64,000 nt of DNA from Massilia agri (GCF_024753255.1 NZ_JANUHA010000019.1:1-64000), one strand, 5' to 3'. Positions 39,418-49,636 are shown, counted from the stretch's first letter. Notes: generated by a model from the letters alone, not told the origin. Program-made: numbers and translations.

Positions 39418-41136
39418 TTTCGCCGCGCCGCCGAGGCTGTGGGTCCAGGTGCCGCCGCGCACCCAGTCCTTGCCGTCCTGGCTCGACCAGGCGGTGTAGC
39501 GCTCTTCCTTCCCGTCGCGGCGGATGTCGATCCTGAGCCAGGTCCATTCGCCCGGCGTGCCCACCACCGTGTTGCCGTAGCGCGGATAGCCCTTGCCGAC
39601 CGGGGCCAGTTCCTTGCCGAATTCCACCTGGCGCAGGCCATTGTGGGCCAGCTCCACCAGCTTCAGGTAGTTGTCGTCGTCGCGCATGATGACGAGACCG
39701 GCCTGCACCGGGCTCGCGCAGCAGTCGAGCGGCGCGTCCAGGCGCAGGCGCGCCTCGATGCGCAGGTCGCCGGGCGGCAGCGGAGTCGCCAGCACCGCGG
39801 CGCTGTCGGTGTCCTCATGCAGGTCGGTTCCTTGCGTCGCCATGCGCAGGCCCGGCTGGCCGGCGGCCCAGCTGCCCGCGGCCTGTGGCCGCACCCAGGT
39901 CCAGCGCGGGTCCAGCTTGTCGCCGTCGAAGCGATCGGTCCAGATGGGCGTCGTGGCGGGGGCCTTCTTCGCGATCGCCGGCGCCGCCGGCAGCGGGCCC
40001 GGCCTGGTGGCCGGCCGCGGCTGCGGCGTGTCGGACGGCCCCTGGTCGCGGTTGACGACGGGCCAGCCCTCGACCCAGTCGATGCGGTCCAGCAGCAGCG
40101 GGCGGCGGGTCAGCTTGTCCTCGACGCTGAAGTAGCCCTTGTTACGGTCCACCGCGTGGTAGAAAGTCCACCACTGGCCGGCCGGGTCCTGGAACACGGT
40201 GTTGTGGCCGGCCCCGATCCAGCGGTTGCCGTTCTGCTGCAGCACCGGCGTCCCGCCGACCCGGCTGGCCGCCATGTCGTTGCCCTGGCGGTCGAGGAAA
40301 GGCCCTTCCGGGCTGCGCGCCCGGCCAACGTAGAGGGCGTAGCCGGTCAGCGGCCCGCGGCAGCAGTCGGTGCTGGAGGCGAACAGGTACCAGTAGTCGC
40401 CGTGGCGCACCACTTCCGCGCCTTCGTAGCGGTTGGCGGCCGCGATGCGCACGGCGTCGCCCTCGACCTTCAGGCCGTCGCGCGACAGGCGCTGCACGTA
40501 GATGCCGCCGCCATAGCTGCCGTAGTAGAGGAAGCGGTCGCCCTGGCCGTCTTCGATGACGTCCGGGTCGAAGGTCCACTGGAAGTTGCAGCCCGCCCCC
40601 GCGCGGCGCGGCGCCACCACCAGGTCGCGGGCCGGGGTCCAGGGGCCGGAGGGCGAGGCGCTGGTGGCCACCGCGATCCCGCTGTCGGCCTCGCAACCCT
40701 TCTCGGGACTGTGGGCGTCGGCCACGTCGGTGACGGTGAAGTAGAGATAGTAGCTGCCGTTCTGGTAGACCGGCTCCGGCGCCCACAGGCCGGCCTTGGA
40801 GCCGGCCAGCCCGGTGGGGCGCTTGTCGAAGGCGTCGCGCACGAAGTACCAGTTGACCAGGTCCACGGAGCGGTAGACCGGCATCATGCGGAACTTCCAG
40901 CCCTTGCCCTCGCGCTCCTTGTAGCTCACCGGGTCCATGGTGCAGTACATGTACCAGACGGTCGGCGACGTGGTGCGGTCGCGCAGCAGCGAGGGATCGG
41001 CGCAACTCTCGGCCAGGCTGCCGTCGGCCAGGCGCAGCGGCAGCGGATTGGTGTAGCCCGGCTCCCTGGCGGAAGCGCTTGCGGCCGCCGCGGCCAGCAG
41101 CGCCGCGGCCAGGCAGGATCGTGAAGGACGGGACAT
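39334..41136 (-). CDS. Secreted GH43 glycosidase with C-terminal beta-sandwich domain
   Basis: This 600-residue enzyme has a signal peptide (residues 1-23), a GH43 propeller (about 25-360) and, after a Pro/Ala-rich linker (365-395), a concanavalin-like domain resembling DUF1349 (about 395-600, WTDRFDGDKLDPRWTWV). Candidate catalytic residues are Asp47 (CADPSLL), Asp190 (TFDPDVIED) and Glu238 (RYEGAEVV). It should cut arabinan/xylan-type side chains outside the cytoplasm and so feed the TonB receptor and importer. AAGGAG precedes the ATG. It is divergent from the second TonB receptor and overlaps the EamA gene tail to tail by 84 bases. Confidence 0.92.
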   Translation of the reverse strand: MSRPSRSCLAAALLAAAAASASAREPGYTNPLPLRLADGSLAESCADPSLLRDRTTSPTVWYMYCTMDPVSYKEREGKGWKFRMMPVYRSVDLVNWYFVRDAFDKRPTGLAGSKAGLWAPEPVYQNGSYYLYFTVTDVADAHSPEKGCEADSGIAVATSASPSGPWTPARDLVVAPRRAGAGCNFQWTFDPDVIEDGQGDRFLYYGSYGGGIYVQRLSRDGLKVEGDAVRIAAANRYEGAEVVRHGDYWYLFASSTDCCRGPLTGYALYVGRARSPEGPFLDRQGNDMAASRVGGTPVLQQNGNRWIGAGHNTVFQDPAGQWWTFYHAVDRNKGYFSVEDKLTRRPLLLDRIDWVEGWPVVNRDQGPSDTPQPRPATRPGPLPAAPAIAKKAPATTPIWTDRFDGDKLDPRWTWVRPQAAGSWAAGQPGLRMATQGTDLHEDTDSAAVLATPLPPGDLRIEARLRLDAPLDCCASPVQAGLVIMRDDDNYLKLVELAHNGLRQVEFGKELAPVGKGYPRYGNTVVGTPGEWTWLRIDIRRDGKEERYTAWSSQDGKDWVRGGTWTHSLGGAAKLGLVAMGGAGHAVTFSQLGLMRLGRQD

Positions 41137-41486
41137 GCGGTCTCCTTGTCGGCGCCGTCGCGGCGCATCTTGTTGTCCGAAAAATATGTCAAACCCGGCC
41201 GTCGCGGCGCACGTGAGCGTTCATGCCCCCGTCATCTGATGCTGGCACCCTTGCCAGGCGGACGGCTACCCTCGTGTTGACGGATCGACCAGATTGTCAA
41301 GGAAGTCGTTGTAGCAAAGTCGTATTTGCGTTCATTTATTTCACAATACTATTTCCTTTGATCACCACCTGCTAGACTGCCCGCTCGCGCATCCACCGCC
41401 GCAATCAACATTGCCATATAAAAAATAGAAGGGATGCCGCCCCTTGCGGGGCATGCAACAAAAATAAAACAAGGGAGTTGTTTTAC
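41137..41486. other. 350-bp intergenic region between GH43 and a TonB receptor gene
   Basis: This divergent control region has no gene. The half next to the TonB gene is AT-rich (CACAATACTATTTCC near 41342) in contrast with the surroundings. A hairpin GCCCC-TTGC-GGGGC lies at about 41439-41452 in what should be the receptor's 5' leader, followed by an A-rich stretch and the AGGGAG ribosome site at 41472. No promoter could be assigned with confidence. Confidence 0.6.
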
Positions 41487-43733
41487 ATGAAAGCAAAGCA
41501 GGTCCGTCCAGCGCAAACGCTGCTGGCCGTCACAGTATCGGGTCTGTGCATGAATATCGTGCACGCGCAGGAAGAAAACACGCAGGACAACGCCGTCCCC
41601 GAAGTCGTCGTCACCGCCCAGCGCACCACCTCCCTGGCTTCGCGCACCCCGGTCGCCATGAGCGTCGTGAGCGGCGAGCAGTTGCGCGAGCTCGGCCTCG
41701 ACAATCCCGCCGCGCTCGGCGCACGCCTGCCGAACGTGCACATCGACCAGGCCTTCTCGGGCCTGCGCGTGACCATCCGGGGCATCAGCAACAACGACAC
41801 CACCGACAAGGGCGATCCCTCGGCCGCCTTCATGCTGGACGGCGTCTACATCGCGCGCCCGGCCGGCCAGACCGCCAACTTCCTCGACGTCGACCGCATC
41901 GAAGTGCTGCGCGGGCCGCAAGGCACCCTGTACGGCCGCAACACCACGGCCGGCCTGGTCAATGTGATCTCGAACGCGCCGACGGGGCAGTTCGAGGGCC
42001 GCGTCGCCGTGGAGGCCGGCACACACGGCAACCGCAAGGCCGAGGGTGTGGTCAACGTCCCCGTGAACGATGCGCTGGCCCTGCGCGCCGCCGTCGGCAC
42101 GCGCCGCCAGGATCCCTTCCTGAACAACGGCCAGGGCACGGGCCTGCGTCCCGGCATGGACCGCGACGACCGCGATGCGCGCCTCTCGGCGAAACTGGCG
42201 ATCGGCCGCGACGCGTCCCTGCTGCTGCGCTACGACCACAGCGAAGTCAGCGACAACAACGACCGCATCGTCCCCGACACCAACTTCTATACCGGCGTCT
42301 CCAGCGGCAAGCCGCAGTGGCGCCCGGGCTCGACCGGCGAGCGCCTGACCATGGGCTTCCGGCCGGTGAACATCGCCCCAGTGCAGGGTGCGCAGGAGCG
42401 CCGCACGCGCGGGCTCACCGCCGACCTGGGCTGGAACCTGGGCCCCGCCACCGTCTACTACCTCGGTTCGCGCCGCGAACTCGACCAGCAGATGGTGAAC
42501 AACTACTACTACCGGATCTCGCTCGCGCCTCCGATCGCGCTCGGCGTGATCAACACCTACGACGGCGCCAACACCCAGGATTCGCACGAGCTGCGCATCG
42601 CCACCAACGGCAATGGCCCGGTCAGCGCCCAGGCGGGCCTCTACCACTTCGAAGAAGAATCGGACACCAGCTATGCCTTCCAGGGCCTGCGCCCGGTCGG
42701 CCTGCCGCCCTATTATTCCTTCCCGCTGGTGACCAATGCGCGCAGCCGTGCCGCCTTCGGCCAGCTGACCTGGCGCATGCGCGACGACGTGCGCCTGACC
42801 GCGGGCGCGCGCCGCACCCTCGACCACAAATGGCGCGTCGGCACGACCGATTTCCAGCAGGGCCCCGTGTTCAATACCGCCACCGACCGCCGCCTGCCGA
42901 ACGCGGCCGACATGTCCACCGCGCGCACCACCTGGCGCCTCGGGCTGGAAGGCGACGTGGCCCCGCACACCCTGGCCTACCTGAGCCTGGCCACCGGCTA
43001 CAAGGCCGGCGCCTTCAACGACGGCTGCATCGCCGGCAGCAGCGCGCTCGGCATCCCCTGCCCGGCCGCGGTCGCCGTCTCGCCCGACTTCCTCTACTAC
43101 CAGCCGGAACAACTGCGCGCCTGGGAAGGCGGGCTGAAGTCGCGCCTGCTCGACGGGCGCCTGACGGTCAATGCCGCCGTCTTCCACTACGACTACACCA
43201 ACCTCCAGCTGACCGGCAATGCCATCGTCGCCGGCGCGCCGCGCCTGCTCACCACCAATGCCGGCCAGGCGCGCACGCGCGGCGTGGAAGTCGACGGCGA
43301 GCTGCGCATGGGCAAGGGCGGACGCCTGAGCTACGGCCTGACCCTGCTGGATGCGCGCTACGTCAGCTACATGGCGAGCGCGAGCGCTTCCTGGGCCGGC
43401 CACAAGCTCGACCGGGCGCCCAGCCACGTCTACACCCTCGGCTACCAGCACCGCCTGCCGCTCGCCGGCGGCCAGCTCGCGGGCGGCGTGTTCGCGCGTG
43501 CCAGCGGCGGGTACACGATCTCGGTGCCGAGCCAGCTGCTGGTCTACCGCGTGCCCTCGTACACGAGTACCGACGCGACCCTGTCCTGGCAAGCGGATGG
43601 GGCGCGCTGGAGCGTGCTGGCGCGCGTGCGCAATCTCGAAGACAAGGTGCGGCCGGCTATCGTCGACAGCTTCGGCATGACCACGCCGACCGCGCCGCGC
43701 ACGGCCGACCTGCGCCTGGATGTCCGTTTCTGA
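41487..43733 (+). CDS. TonB-dependent outer-membrane receptor
   Basis: The 748-residue receptor has a signal peptide (about residues 1-27, ending VHAQ), a TonB-box-like segment PEVVVTAQR, a plug domain (45-160; RVTIRGISNN and IEVLRGPQGTLYGRNTTAGLVNV) and a barrel ending in LRLDVRF with a terminal Phe. ATG 41487 has AGGGAG nine bases before. It belongs to the FecA/FhuA-like group rather than the TIGR01782-like type at 30077, so it may take up an iron chelate or another small ligand; glycan uptake is suggested only by the neighbouring GH43. The hybrid kinase gene begins about 30 bases after its stop. Confidence 0.92.
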   Translation: MKAKQVRPAQTLLAVTVSGLCMNIVHAQEENTQDNAVPEVVVTAQRTTSLASRTPVAMSVVSGEQLRELGLDNPAALGARLPNVHIDQAFSGLRVTIRGISNNDTTDKGDPSAAFMLDGVYIARPAGQTANFLDVDRIEVLRGPQGTLYGRNTTAGLVNVISNAPTGQFEGRVAVEAGTHGNRKAEGVVNVPVNDALALRAAVGTRRQDPFLNNGQGTGLRPGMDRDDRDARLSAKLAIGRDASLLLRYDHSEVSDNNDRIVPDTNFYTGVSSGKPQWRPGSTGERLTMGFRPVNIAPVQGAQERRTRGLTADLGWNLGPATVYYLGSRRELDQQMVNNYYYRISLAPPIALGVINTYDGANTQDSHELRIATNGNGPVSAQAGLYHFEEESDTSYAFQGLRPVGLPPYYSFPLVTNARSRAAFGQLTWRMRDDVRLTAGARRTLDHKWRVGTTDFQQGPVFNTATDRRLPNAADMSTARTTWRLGLEGDVAPHTLAYLSLATGYKAGAFNDGCIAGSSALGIPCPAAVAVSPDFLYYQPEQLRAWEGGLKSRLLDGRLTVNAAVFHYDYTNLQLTGNAIVAGAPRLLTTNAGQARTRGVEVDGELRMGKGGRLSYGLTLLDARYVSYMASASASWAGHKLDRAPSHVYTLGYQHRLPLAGGQLAGGVFARASGGYTISVPSQLLVYRVPSYTSTDATLSWQADGARWSVLARVRNLEDKVRPAIVDSFGMTTPTAPRTADLRLDVRF

Positions 43734-43764
43734 AGGTCCGCACGCAGCGCCGCTCGCCCCTCAT

Positions 43765-46700
43765 ATGATCGACACCATGATGTTCATCCCGCTCCCCTTC
43801 CGCCGCGGCGCCTCGTTCGCCATGCAGTTCTGCATCGTGGCGCTGCTCGCCATCGTGCTGCCGTCCTTCGCCTTTGCGCAGGTGGGGCCGCTGCAGCTGA
43901 GCCGGTCGGTCCCGGTGGTCGATGCCTGGCCGGCCGTGACCATCCTGCGCGACCCGGACAACCGTCTCGACGCGGCGGCCGTCGCCGCGCGCGCCGGGGG
44001 GTTCGAGCGCCCGCGCACCGCGTATGCGACCCTGGGCATGCAGCCGGGCACCACCTGGGTGCGCATCCCGGTCGAGGTCGCGCCCGACGCGTCCGGTGGC
44101 TGGGTGATGCAGATCGACTTCGCCCTGCTCGACGAGGTCGACGTCCACCTGGACTCGGGTGCGGGACTGCGCCACGTCGCCAGCCTGGGCCGCATGCAGC
44201 AGCCGAGCGGCGAGAACCTGCGCAGCCGGGTACCGGGCACCGTGCTGCGATTCGCGCCGGGACAGGCTTACACAGTGCTGCTGCGGGTGCGCTCGGTGGG
44301 CCCCAAGATCCTGCCGATCAGCTTCATGCAGCCGCGCGCCGTGCTTCCGGTCGCCCTGGAGGAACAGATCATCCAGGGCCTCCTGCTGGGCCTGCGCATC
44401 ACCCTCTTCCTGTACGCGATCGGCCAGTGGCTCAGCCTGCGCGAGCCGCTGTTCGGCAAGTATGCGCTGCTGGCGGCGGGCGTGACGGTCTACTCGGCGG
44501 CCTGGTTCGGCACCGCCGGCCAGTACCTGTGGCCCGGTCATGCCTGGCTGCTCGAGCACGGCGCCGGCCTCGCCTCGATCATCGCCTCCTGCGGCGCCTA
44601 CCTGTTCGTGGAGCAGTCGCTGGCCCGCCCCGGCCGGGACCGCATCTTCAGCATCATGATGAAGACCCTCGCGGCGCTGTGCCTGCTGACGGCGCTGGGC
44701 TTCGCCACAGGAGTGATCGGCCACCAGAAGCTGGTGCTGATCGTCGGCACCCTGGGCATCCTGCCGATGCTGCTCGGCCTGCCCGGCGCCTTGCGCCGGG
44801 CCCGCTCCGGCGACGTGGTCGGAACCTACTTCCTGCTCGGCTGGGCGGTGGCCTTCGCCTGCGCGCTGGTGACGGCCCAGCTCATCAACGGCAAGCTGCC
44901 GGCGAACTTCTGGACCATGCATGCCCTGGTCTTCGGCAGCACCTTCGACATGCTGGTCTTCATGCGCATCCTCGGCCTGCGCACCAAGGCCATGCAGACC
45001 GCCATGCTGCAGGCCGAGGCCAGCACCCGCATGAAGTCGGAATTCCTGGCCAATATGAGCCACGAGATCCGCACCCCGATGAACGCCATCATCGGCATGA
45101 GCCGCCTGGCATTGACGCGCGAACCATCGCCGGCCCAGCGCAACTACCTCGGCAAGATCCTGGGCGCAAGCGAGCACCTGATGGGCATCATCAACGACAT
45201 CCTGGATTTCTCCCGCATCGAAGCGGGCAAGCTGGCGCTCGAATCGGTGCCCTTCCAGCTCGACGAGCTGCTCGGCCAGCTATCGAGCCTGCTCGACGTG
45301 AAGAGCGCGGCCAAGGGCATCGAGCTGGTGTTCCGGGTCGGCCCCGGCGTGCCGCAAGGCCTGGTGGGCGACCCGCTGCGCCTGGGCCAGGTCCTGATCA
45401 ACCTGACCGGCAACGCCGTCAAGTTCACCGAAGACGGCGAGATCGTCGTGGCGGTCGAGGTGCGCAAGACGGTCCAGGACCGCGTGCTGCTGGCGTTTTC
45501 CGTCAGCGACACCGGCATCGGCATGAGCCAGGAACAGGTCAGGCGCCTGTTCCAGTCCTTCACCCAGGCCGACAGCTCGACCACCCGCAAGTACGGCGGC
45601 ACGGGCCTGGGCCTGTCGATCTCGCGCCAGCTGGTCGAGCTGATGGGCGGCGAGATCGCGGTGACGAGCACGCCGGGCGTGGGCAGCCGCTTCAGCTTCA
45701 CGGTGGCGCTCGGCGTGGCGGGCGGCGAAGCCGGCATCCCGGGCGGCGGCGCGCTGCGCAAGGCCCGGCTGGAAGCCATGCGCGTCCTGGTCGTCGACGA
45801 CAGCGCCAGCGCGCGCCTCGCCCTGGCCGAGATGCTCGGCGCCCTCGGCCTGCGCGCCGACACCGCGGCCTCGGGCGAGGAGTGCCTGGACCTGCTGGCC
45901 CGCGCCGAGGAGAATGGGGAACCCTACCAGCTGGTCCTGATGGACTACCTGATGCCGGGCCTGGACGGGGTCGGGACCATCCGCCGCATGCGCCAACGCG
46001 CCCGGGCGCCAGGAGCCGGCGGCCCGGCCGCTCTGCCCGTCATCCTGATGATCTCCGCCTGCAGCCGCGATGCGGTGATGGAGGAGCGTGGAGACCTGCC
46101 GGTCGACGCCTTTCTCCACAAGCCGGTCGGCCCGGCCCTGCTCCACCACAGCCTGCTGCAGGCCCTGCATCCACAGGCCGCGGGCGGCAAGTCGCCGGAG
46201 CCCTATCCGGTCGCGATCGACGAGCTGCCGCGCCTGGACGGCGCCCGCATCCTGCTGGTCGAGGACAATGCCAACAACCGCGAGGTCGCGGTGGACTTCA
46301 TGGCGGCCGCCCGCATGCAGGTCGACGTCGCGTTCAATGGCGTCGAGGCGGTGCGCATGGCATCGGCGGGCGACTATGACCTGGTGCTGATGGACATCCA
46401 GATGCCGGAGATGGACGGCTTGTCCGCCACCCGCGAACTCCGCAACGACCCGCGCCTGCGCACCCTGCCGGTCGTCGCCATGACGGCGCATGCGCTGCCC
46501 AGCGACCGGGCCCTGAGTCGCCAGGCGGGCATGAACGACCACGTGACCAAGCCGATCGACCCCGATCTCCTGTTCTGCACCCTGCTCAAGTGGATCGACC
46601 CGGCGCGCCTGGCAGGCCGTCCGCTTCCACCCGGCGCCATCACGCAGGCCGCCGCGCCGCAATGCGCACGTGGCGACGATGCCGCCGCCCAGATACCGCT

Positions 46701-47319
46701 GCCGGCGGTGCCCGGCATCGACTGGCATGCGGCCCTCGAGAACGTCGACGGCCAGCGCCATCGCCTGCAGAAGCGCGCCGGCAGCTTCGTGCGCGAGTAC
46801 GCGCCGGCTCCGCGGCAGCTGCGCGAGGCCTTGGGCGCCGGGGACCAGGTCCGCCTGCAGACCCTGGCGCACAACCTCAAGACCAGCGCAGCCTATGTGG
46901 GGGCGTTCGAGCTGGCCGGCGCCGCCGCGCGCCTCGAACACGGCTTGCGCGAAGGCCGGCTGGAACGGGTCGGGGTGGACGTCGCGGCGGTGGCCGCGGC
47001 CCTCGATTCCGTGCTCGCCGGCCTGGGGCGCCTGGCATCGAGCGTCCTTCCCGGACAGGCCGATCCGGCCGCGGTGGCGGCGGTGATCGCGCGCCTGGAT
47101 CATTTCCTGCGCAGCGACGATGCGCGCGCCGAGGATGCCCTGGCCCAGCTGGAAAGCCTTCTCGCCGCCGGCGCCCATGGCGGCACGCCTCCCCCGTCCT
47201 GCGCCGAGCCCCTGTCTGCCGTCCGGCGTGCGGTGGGCGAGATCGAGTACGGCGCGGCGCTCGCGCCGCTGGCGGCCCTGCGCGAACGCCTGGCGCTCGG
47301 CCAGGAGGCTGGCGCATGA
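43765..47319 (+). CDS. 7TM-DISM hybrid histidine kinase with two receivers and HPt
   Basis: This 1184-residue membrane kinase has an N-terminal signal/anchor (20-40), a periplasmic 7TMR-DISM extracellular domain (about 45-185), seven TM helices (about 200-405), HisKA with phospho-His433 (LANMSHEIRTPMNAIIGM), a HATPase domain (DTGIGMS, GGTGLGLSIS), receivers with Asp727 (LMDYLMPGLDG) and Asp877 (LMDIQMPEMDG), and an HPt domain with His1036 (LAHNLKTSAAYVG). The layout supports an internal His-Asp-His phosphorelay. The start is uncertain; ATG 43765 is proposed, and upstream 43720 is also in frame. Its stop overlaps the next gene start by four bases, so the REC-GGDEF protein is its likely output. 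Confidence 0.92.
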   Translation: MIDTMMFIPLPFRRGASFAMQFCIVALLAIVLPSFAFAQVGPLQLSRSVPVVDAWPAVTILRDPDNRLDAAAVAARAGGFERPRTAYATLGMQPGTTWVRIPVEVAPDASGGWVMQIDFALLDEVDVHLDSGAGLRHVASLGRMQQPSGENLRSRVPGTVLRFAPGQAYTVLLRVRSVGPKILPISFMQPRAVLPVALEEQIIQGLLLGLRITLFLYAIGQWLSLREPLFGKYALLAAGVTVYSAAWFGTAGQYLWPGHAWLLEHGAGLASIIASCGAYLFVEQSLARPGRDRIFSIMMKTLAALCLLTALGFATGVIGHQKLVLIVGTLGILPMLLGLPGALRRARSGDVVGTYFLLGWAVAFACALVTAQLINGKLPANFWTMHALVFGSTFDMLVFMRILGLRTKAMQTAMLQAEASTRMKSEFLANMSHEIRTPMNAIIGMSRLALTREPSPAQRNYLGKILGASEHLMGIINDILDFSRIEAGKLALESVPFQLDELLGQLSSLLDVKSAAKGIELVFRVGPGVPQGLVGDPLRLGQVLINLTGNAVKFTEDGEIVVAVEVRKTVQDRVLLAFSVSDTGIGMSQEQVRRLFQSFTQADSSTTRKYGGTGLGLSISRQLVELMGGEIAVTSTPGVGSRFSFTVALGVAGGEAGIPGGGALRKARLEAMRVLVVDDSASARLALAEMLGALGLRADTAASGEECLDLLARAEENGEPYQLVLMDYLMPGLDGVGTIRRMRQRARAPGAGGPAALPVILMISACSRDAVMEERGDLPVDAFLHKPVGPALLHHSLLQALHPQAAGGKSPEPYPVAIDELPRLDGARILLVEDNANNREVAVDFMAAARMQVDVAFNGVEAVRMASAGDYDLVLMDIQMPEMDGLSATRELRNDPRLRTLPVVAMTAHALPSDRALSRQAGMNDHVTKPIDPDLLFCTLLKWIDPARLAGRPLPPGAITQAAAPQCARGDDAAAQIPLPAVPGIDWHAALENVDGQRHRLQKRAGSFVREYAPAPRQLREALGAGDQVRLQTLAHNLKTSAAYVGAFELAGAAARLEHGLREGRLERVGVDVAAVAAALDSVLAGLGRLASSVLPGQADPAAVAAVIARLDHFLRSDDARAEDALAQLESLLAAGAHGGTPPPSCAEPLSAVRRAVGEIEYGAALAPLAALRERLALGQEAGA

Positions 47320-48239
47320 AGCCCGCGGAAGCACAGAAGGTCCTGATCGCCGACGACGACGCCGTCAACCGCGAGGTGCTGGGCGAACTCCTCAAGCCCG
47401 AGTACACCGTCCTGCTGGCGAAGAACGGCGCGCAGGCGCTGGAACGGGCCGCCCGCCACCAGCCCGACCTGATCCTGCTCGACGTGATGATGCCGGACAT
47501 GGACGGCTACGAGGTGCTGCGGCGCCTGCGGGCCGACCCGCAGCTCGCCCACATCGCGGTGATCTTCATCTCGGGCCTGGACCGGCCCGAGGACGAAGCG
47601 GCCGGCCTCAAGATGGGCGCGGCCGACTACATCGTCAAGCCCTTCAACCAGACCGTGGTGATGGCGCGCGTGGCCCTGCACCTGCAGGTGGTGCGTCAGC
47701 GCAGGATGCTGGAACGGCTCGCCAACGTCGACGGCCTGACCGAGCTGGCCAACCGGCGCCGCTTCGACGAGGTCTACGAACTCGAATGGCAACGCGCCCG
47801 GCGCAATGGCCGGCCCTTGTCGCTGGCCCTGCTCGACGTCGACGCATTCAAGCAGTACAACGACCGCTACGGCCACCCGGCCGGCGACCGGGCCCTGCGC
47901 GCGGTGGCGCGGCTGGCCGCAAGCGGCATGCGCAGGCCGAGCGACCTGGCGGCCCGCTACGGTGGCGAAGAGCTGGCGCTCCTGATGCCGGAGACCGATG
48001 CGCACGAAGCGAAGCTGGTGCTCGACGGCATCCGCGAGGAGCTGGCGCGGCTGGCCATCCCGCACGAGACGTCAAGCGTCGCGCCGGTGCTGACGGTGAG
48101 CGTCGGCGGCGCTACCCTGGCGCCCTGGGCACGGGAGCAGTCGGCCGAACTGTTCGAGGCGGCGGACACCCAGCTGTATCGCGCCAAGCGGGCAGGTCGA
48201 AATCGCATTGTCTGGCGGATCCCGGCCGGGCAGCCTTAA
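47316..48239 (+). CDS. REC-GGDEF response regulator, diguanylate cyclase
   Basis: This 307-residue protein has an N-terminal receiver with Asp56 (ILLDVMMPDMDGYE), a short helix, and a diguanylate cyclase domain with GGEEL as the active-site motif and a RPSD inhibitory site five residues upstream. Phosphorylation by the adjacent phosphorelay kinase would drive c-di-GMP synthesis, with product feedback. AGGAGG precedes ATG 47316, which overlaps the kinase stop. It ends convergent with the MocR gene, overlapping by four bases. Confidence 0.94.
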   Translation: MKPAEAQKVLIADDDAVNREVLGELLKPEYTVLLAKNGAQALERAARHQPDLILLDVMMPDMDGYEVLRRLRADPQLAHIAVIFISGLDRPEDEAAGLKMGAADYIVKPFNQTVVMARVALHLQVVRQRRMLERLANVDGLTELANRRRFDEVYELEWQRARRNGRPLSLALLDVDAFKQYNDRYGHPAGDRALRAVARLAASGMRRPSDLAARYGGEELALLMPETDAHEAKLVLDGIREELARLAIPHETSSVAPVLTVSVGGATLAPWAREQSAELFEAADTQLYRAKRAGRNRIVWRIPAGQP

Positions 48240-49636
48240 ACGACAGCGGCGCTGAACGACTCGGGCCGGCGCGCAAGCAGATGAGACAGCCGCTGGAGGC
48301 CGGCCCGCAAGCGTGCGCGGTCCTTGATGCTGCCCAGGGAGATCCGGACCGCGTTCACGGACTCGCCGCCGCTTGCGAAGGCCTCCGCCGGCGTGACCGC
48401 GATGCCCTCGCTGTCGGCCGCGCGTGCAAGCTGCGCGGAGCTCCAGTACGCCGGCAATTCGAGCCAGACGTGCAGGCCGTCCCCAAGGCCGCTGTAGCGC
48501 CCCGCCAGGATATCCCGCGCCATCCGGTGGCGCAGGCGCGCCTCCTTGCGTACGCCAGCCAGCAAGCCTTCCGCCGAACCGTCGAGTATCCACTGGGTGG
48601 CCAGTGCGGCGCTCAAGGGAGCGGCCATCAGCGCAAACGACCTGAGCGCGACCAGGAAACGTTCGCGTTCCCGCGGGTCGCGCAGGAGCACGAAGGCGAC
48701 CCGCAGGCCGGGCGTCAGGCATTTCGACAGGGTCGAGATGTAGACCACCTGTTCCGGGGCAAACGTGGCGATGGGCGGTGGCGGGGCGTCGGCCAGCAGC
48801 CAGTAGGGATCGTCCTCGACGATGCGTACATCGCAGCGCTTCGCGATGCCGGCGAGCTCCCTGCGCCGGCGTTCCGGCATGGTGATGGCGGTCGGGTTCT
48901 GCAATGTCGGGTTGAGGTAGACCAGCCTCGGCTTGTGCTGGCGGCACGCTTCCTCGAGCATCGCAGGCAGCATCCCGTGCCTGTCCGCCTCCACCGCTAC
49001 GATGCGCCGGCCGAGCTGGGTCGCCGCGGCGCGCAGGCCGGGATACGTCGTCGGTTCGGCCAGGATCACATCGCCTGGCTCCGTCAGCGCAAGGATCAGC
49101 GCGGCGATCGCCGCCTGCGCGCCGGGACAGACCACCACTTGCGCCGGATCCAGCTGTCCGAACATCGGTTCGAGCCACGTGGCGCCAGCCTGGCGATCGG
49201 AGTCGCTCCCTCCGCCCAGGTGGTAGGTCATCAGCAATTCATTGTCTGCCCTCATCAAGACCTGGGACAGGCCCTGTTTCAGCATGTCCTCGAAGTCCAC
49301 GCCATCCGGCGGTGGCGGGGTATTCATGCTCAGGTCGAGGGTGGCGGTCAGTTCGACCTTCGGCGCCGCGACATAGGTGCCGCGCGCGCCGCGGCCCTCC
49401 AGCAGCTGGCGGCGCCTGGCTTCGTCGTAGGCGCGTGTGACCGTCGTCAGGTCGACGTCCAGCCGTGCCGCCAGCTGGCGCTGCGGCGGCAGACGGTCCC
49501 CCGGCTTCAGGGACCCGTCCGCCACCGCCGCCTGCAAGGCATCCGCAATCTGCAGGAAACGCGGCCCGCCCTGCCTGGCCAGGCGCGGCATCCAGACTGG
49601 CAAGCCCTCATCTTGTATGGTTCTCAACTGGGACAT
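48236..49636 (-). CDS. MocR-type PLP-dependent GntR regulator
   Basis: The 466-residue regulator has an N-terminal GntR winged helix (about 20-90: QIADALQAAVADGSLKPG, then RQLAARLDVDLTTVTRAYDE) fused to a fold-type-I aminotransferase-like domain (115-455) with the PLP Lys in STLSKCLTPGLR. Such proteins usually sense amino compounds or vitamin B6 and control a divergent gene. The motif TGTATGG occurs at 49614 and 49647, and inverted at 49695. The nearest divergent gene encodes the small two-TM protein. Confidence 0.92.
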   Translation of the reverse strand: MSQLRTIQDEGLPVWMPRLARQGGPRFLQIADALQAAVADGSLKPGDRLPPQRQLAARLDVDLTTVTRAYDEARRRQLLEGRGARGTYVAAPKVELTATLDLSMNTPPPPDGVDFEDMLKQGLSQVLMRADNELLMTYHLGGGSDSDRQAGATWLEPMFGQLDPAQVVVCPGAQAAIAALILALTEPGDVILAEPTTYPGLRAAATQLGRRIVAVEADRHGMLPAMLEEACRQHKPRLVYLNPTLQNPTAITMPERRRRELAGIAKRCDVRIVEDDPYWLLADAPPPPIATFAPEQVVYISTLSKCLTPGLRVAFVLLRDPRERERFLVALRSFALMAAPLSAALATQWILDGSAEGLLAGVRKEARLRHRMARDILAGRYSGLGDGLHVWLELPAYWSSAQLARAADSEGIAVTPAEAFASGGESVNAVRISLGSIKDRARLRAGLQRLSHLLARRPESFSAAVV

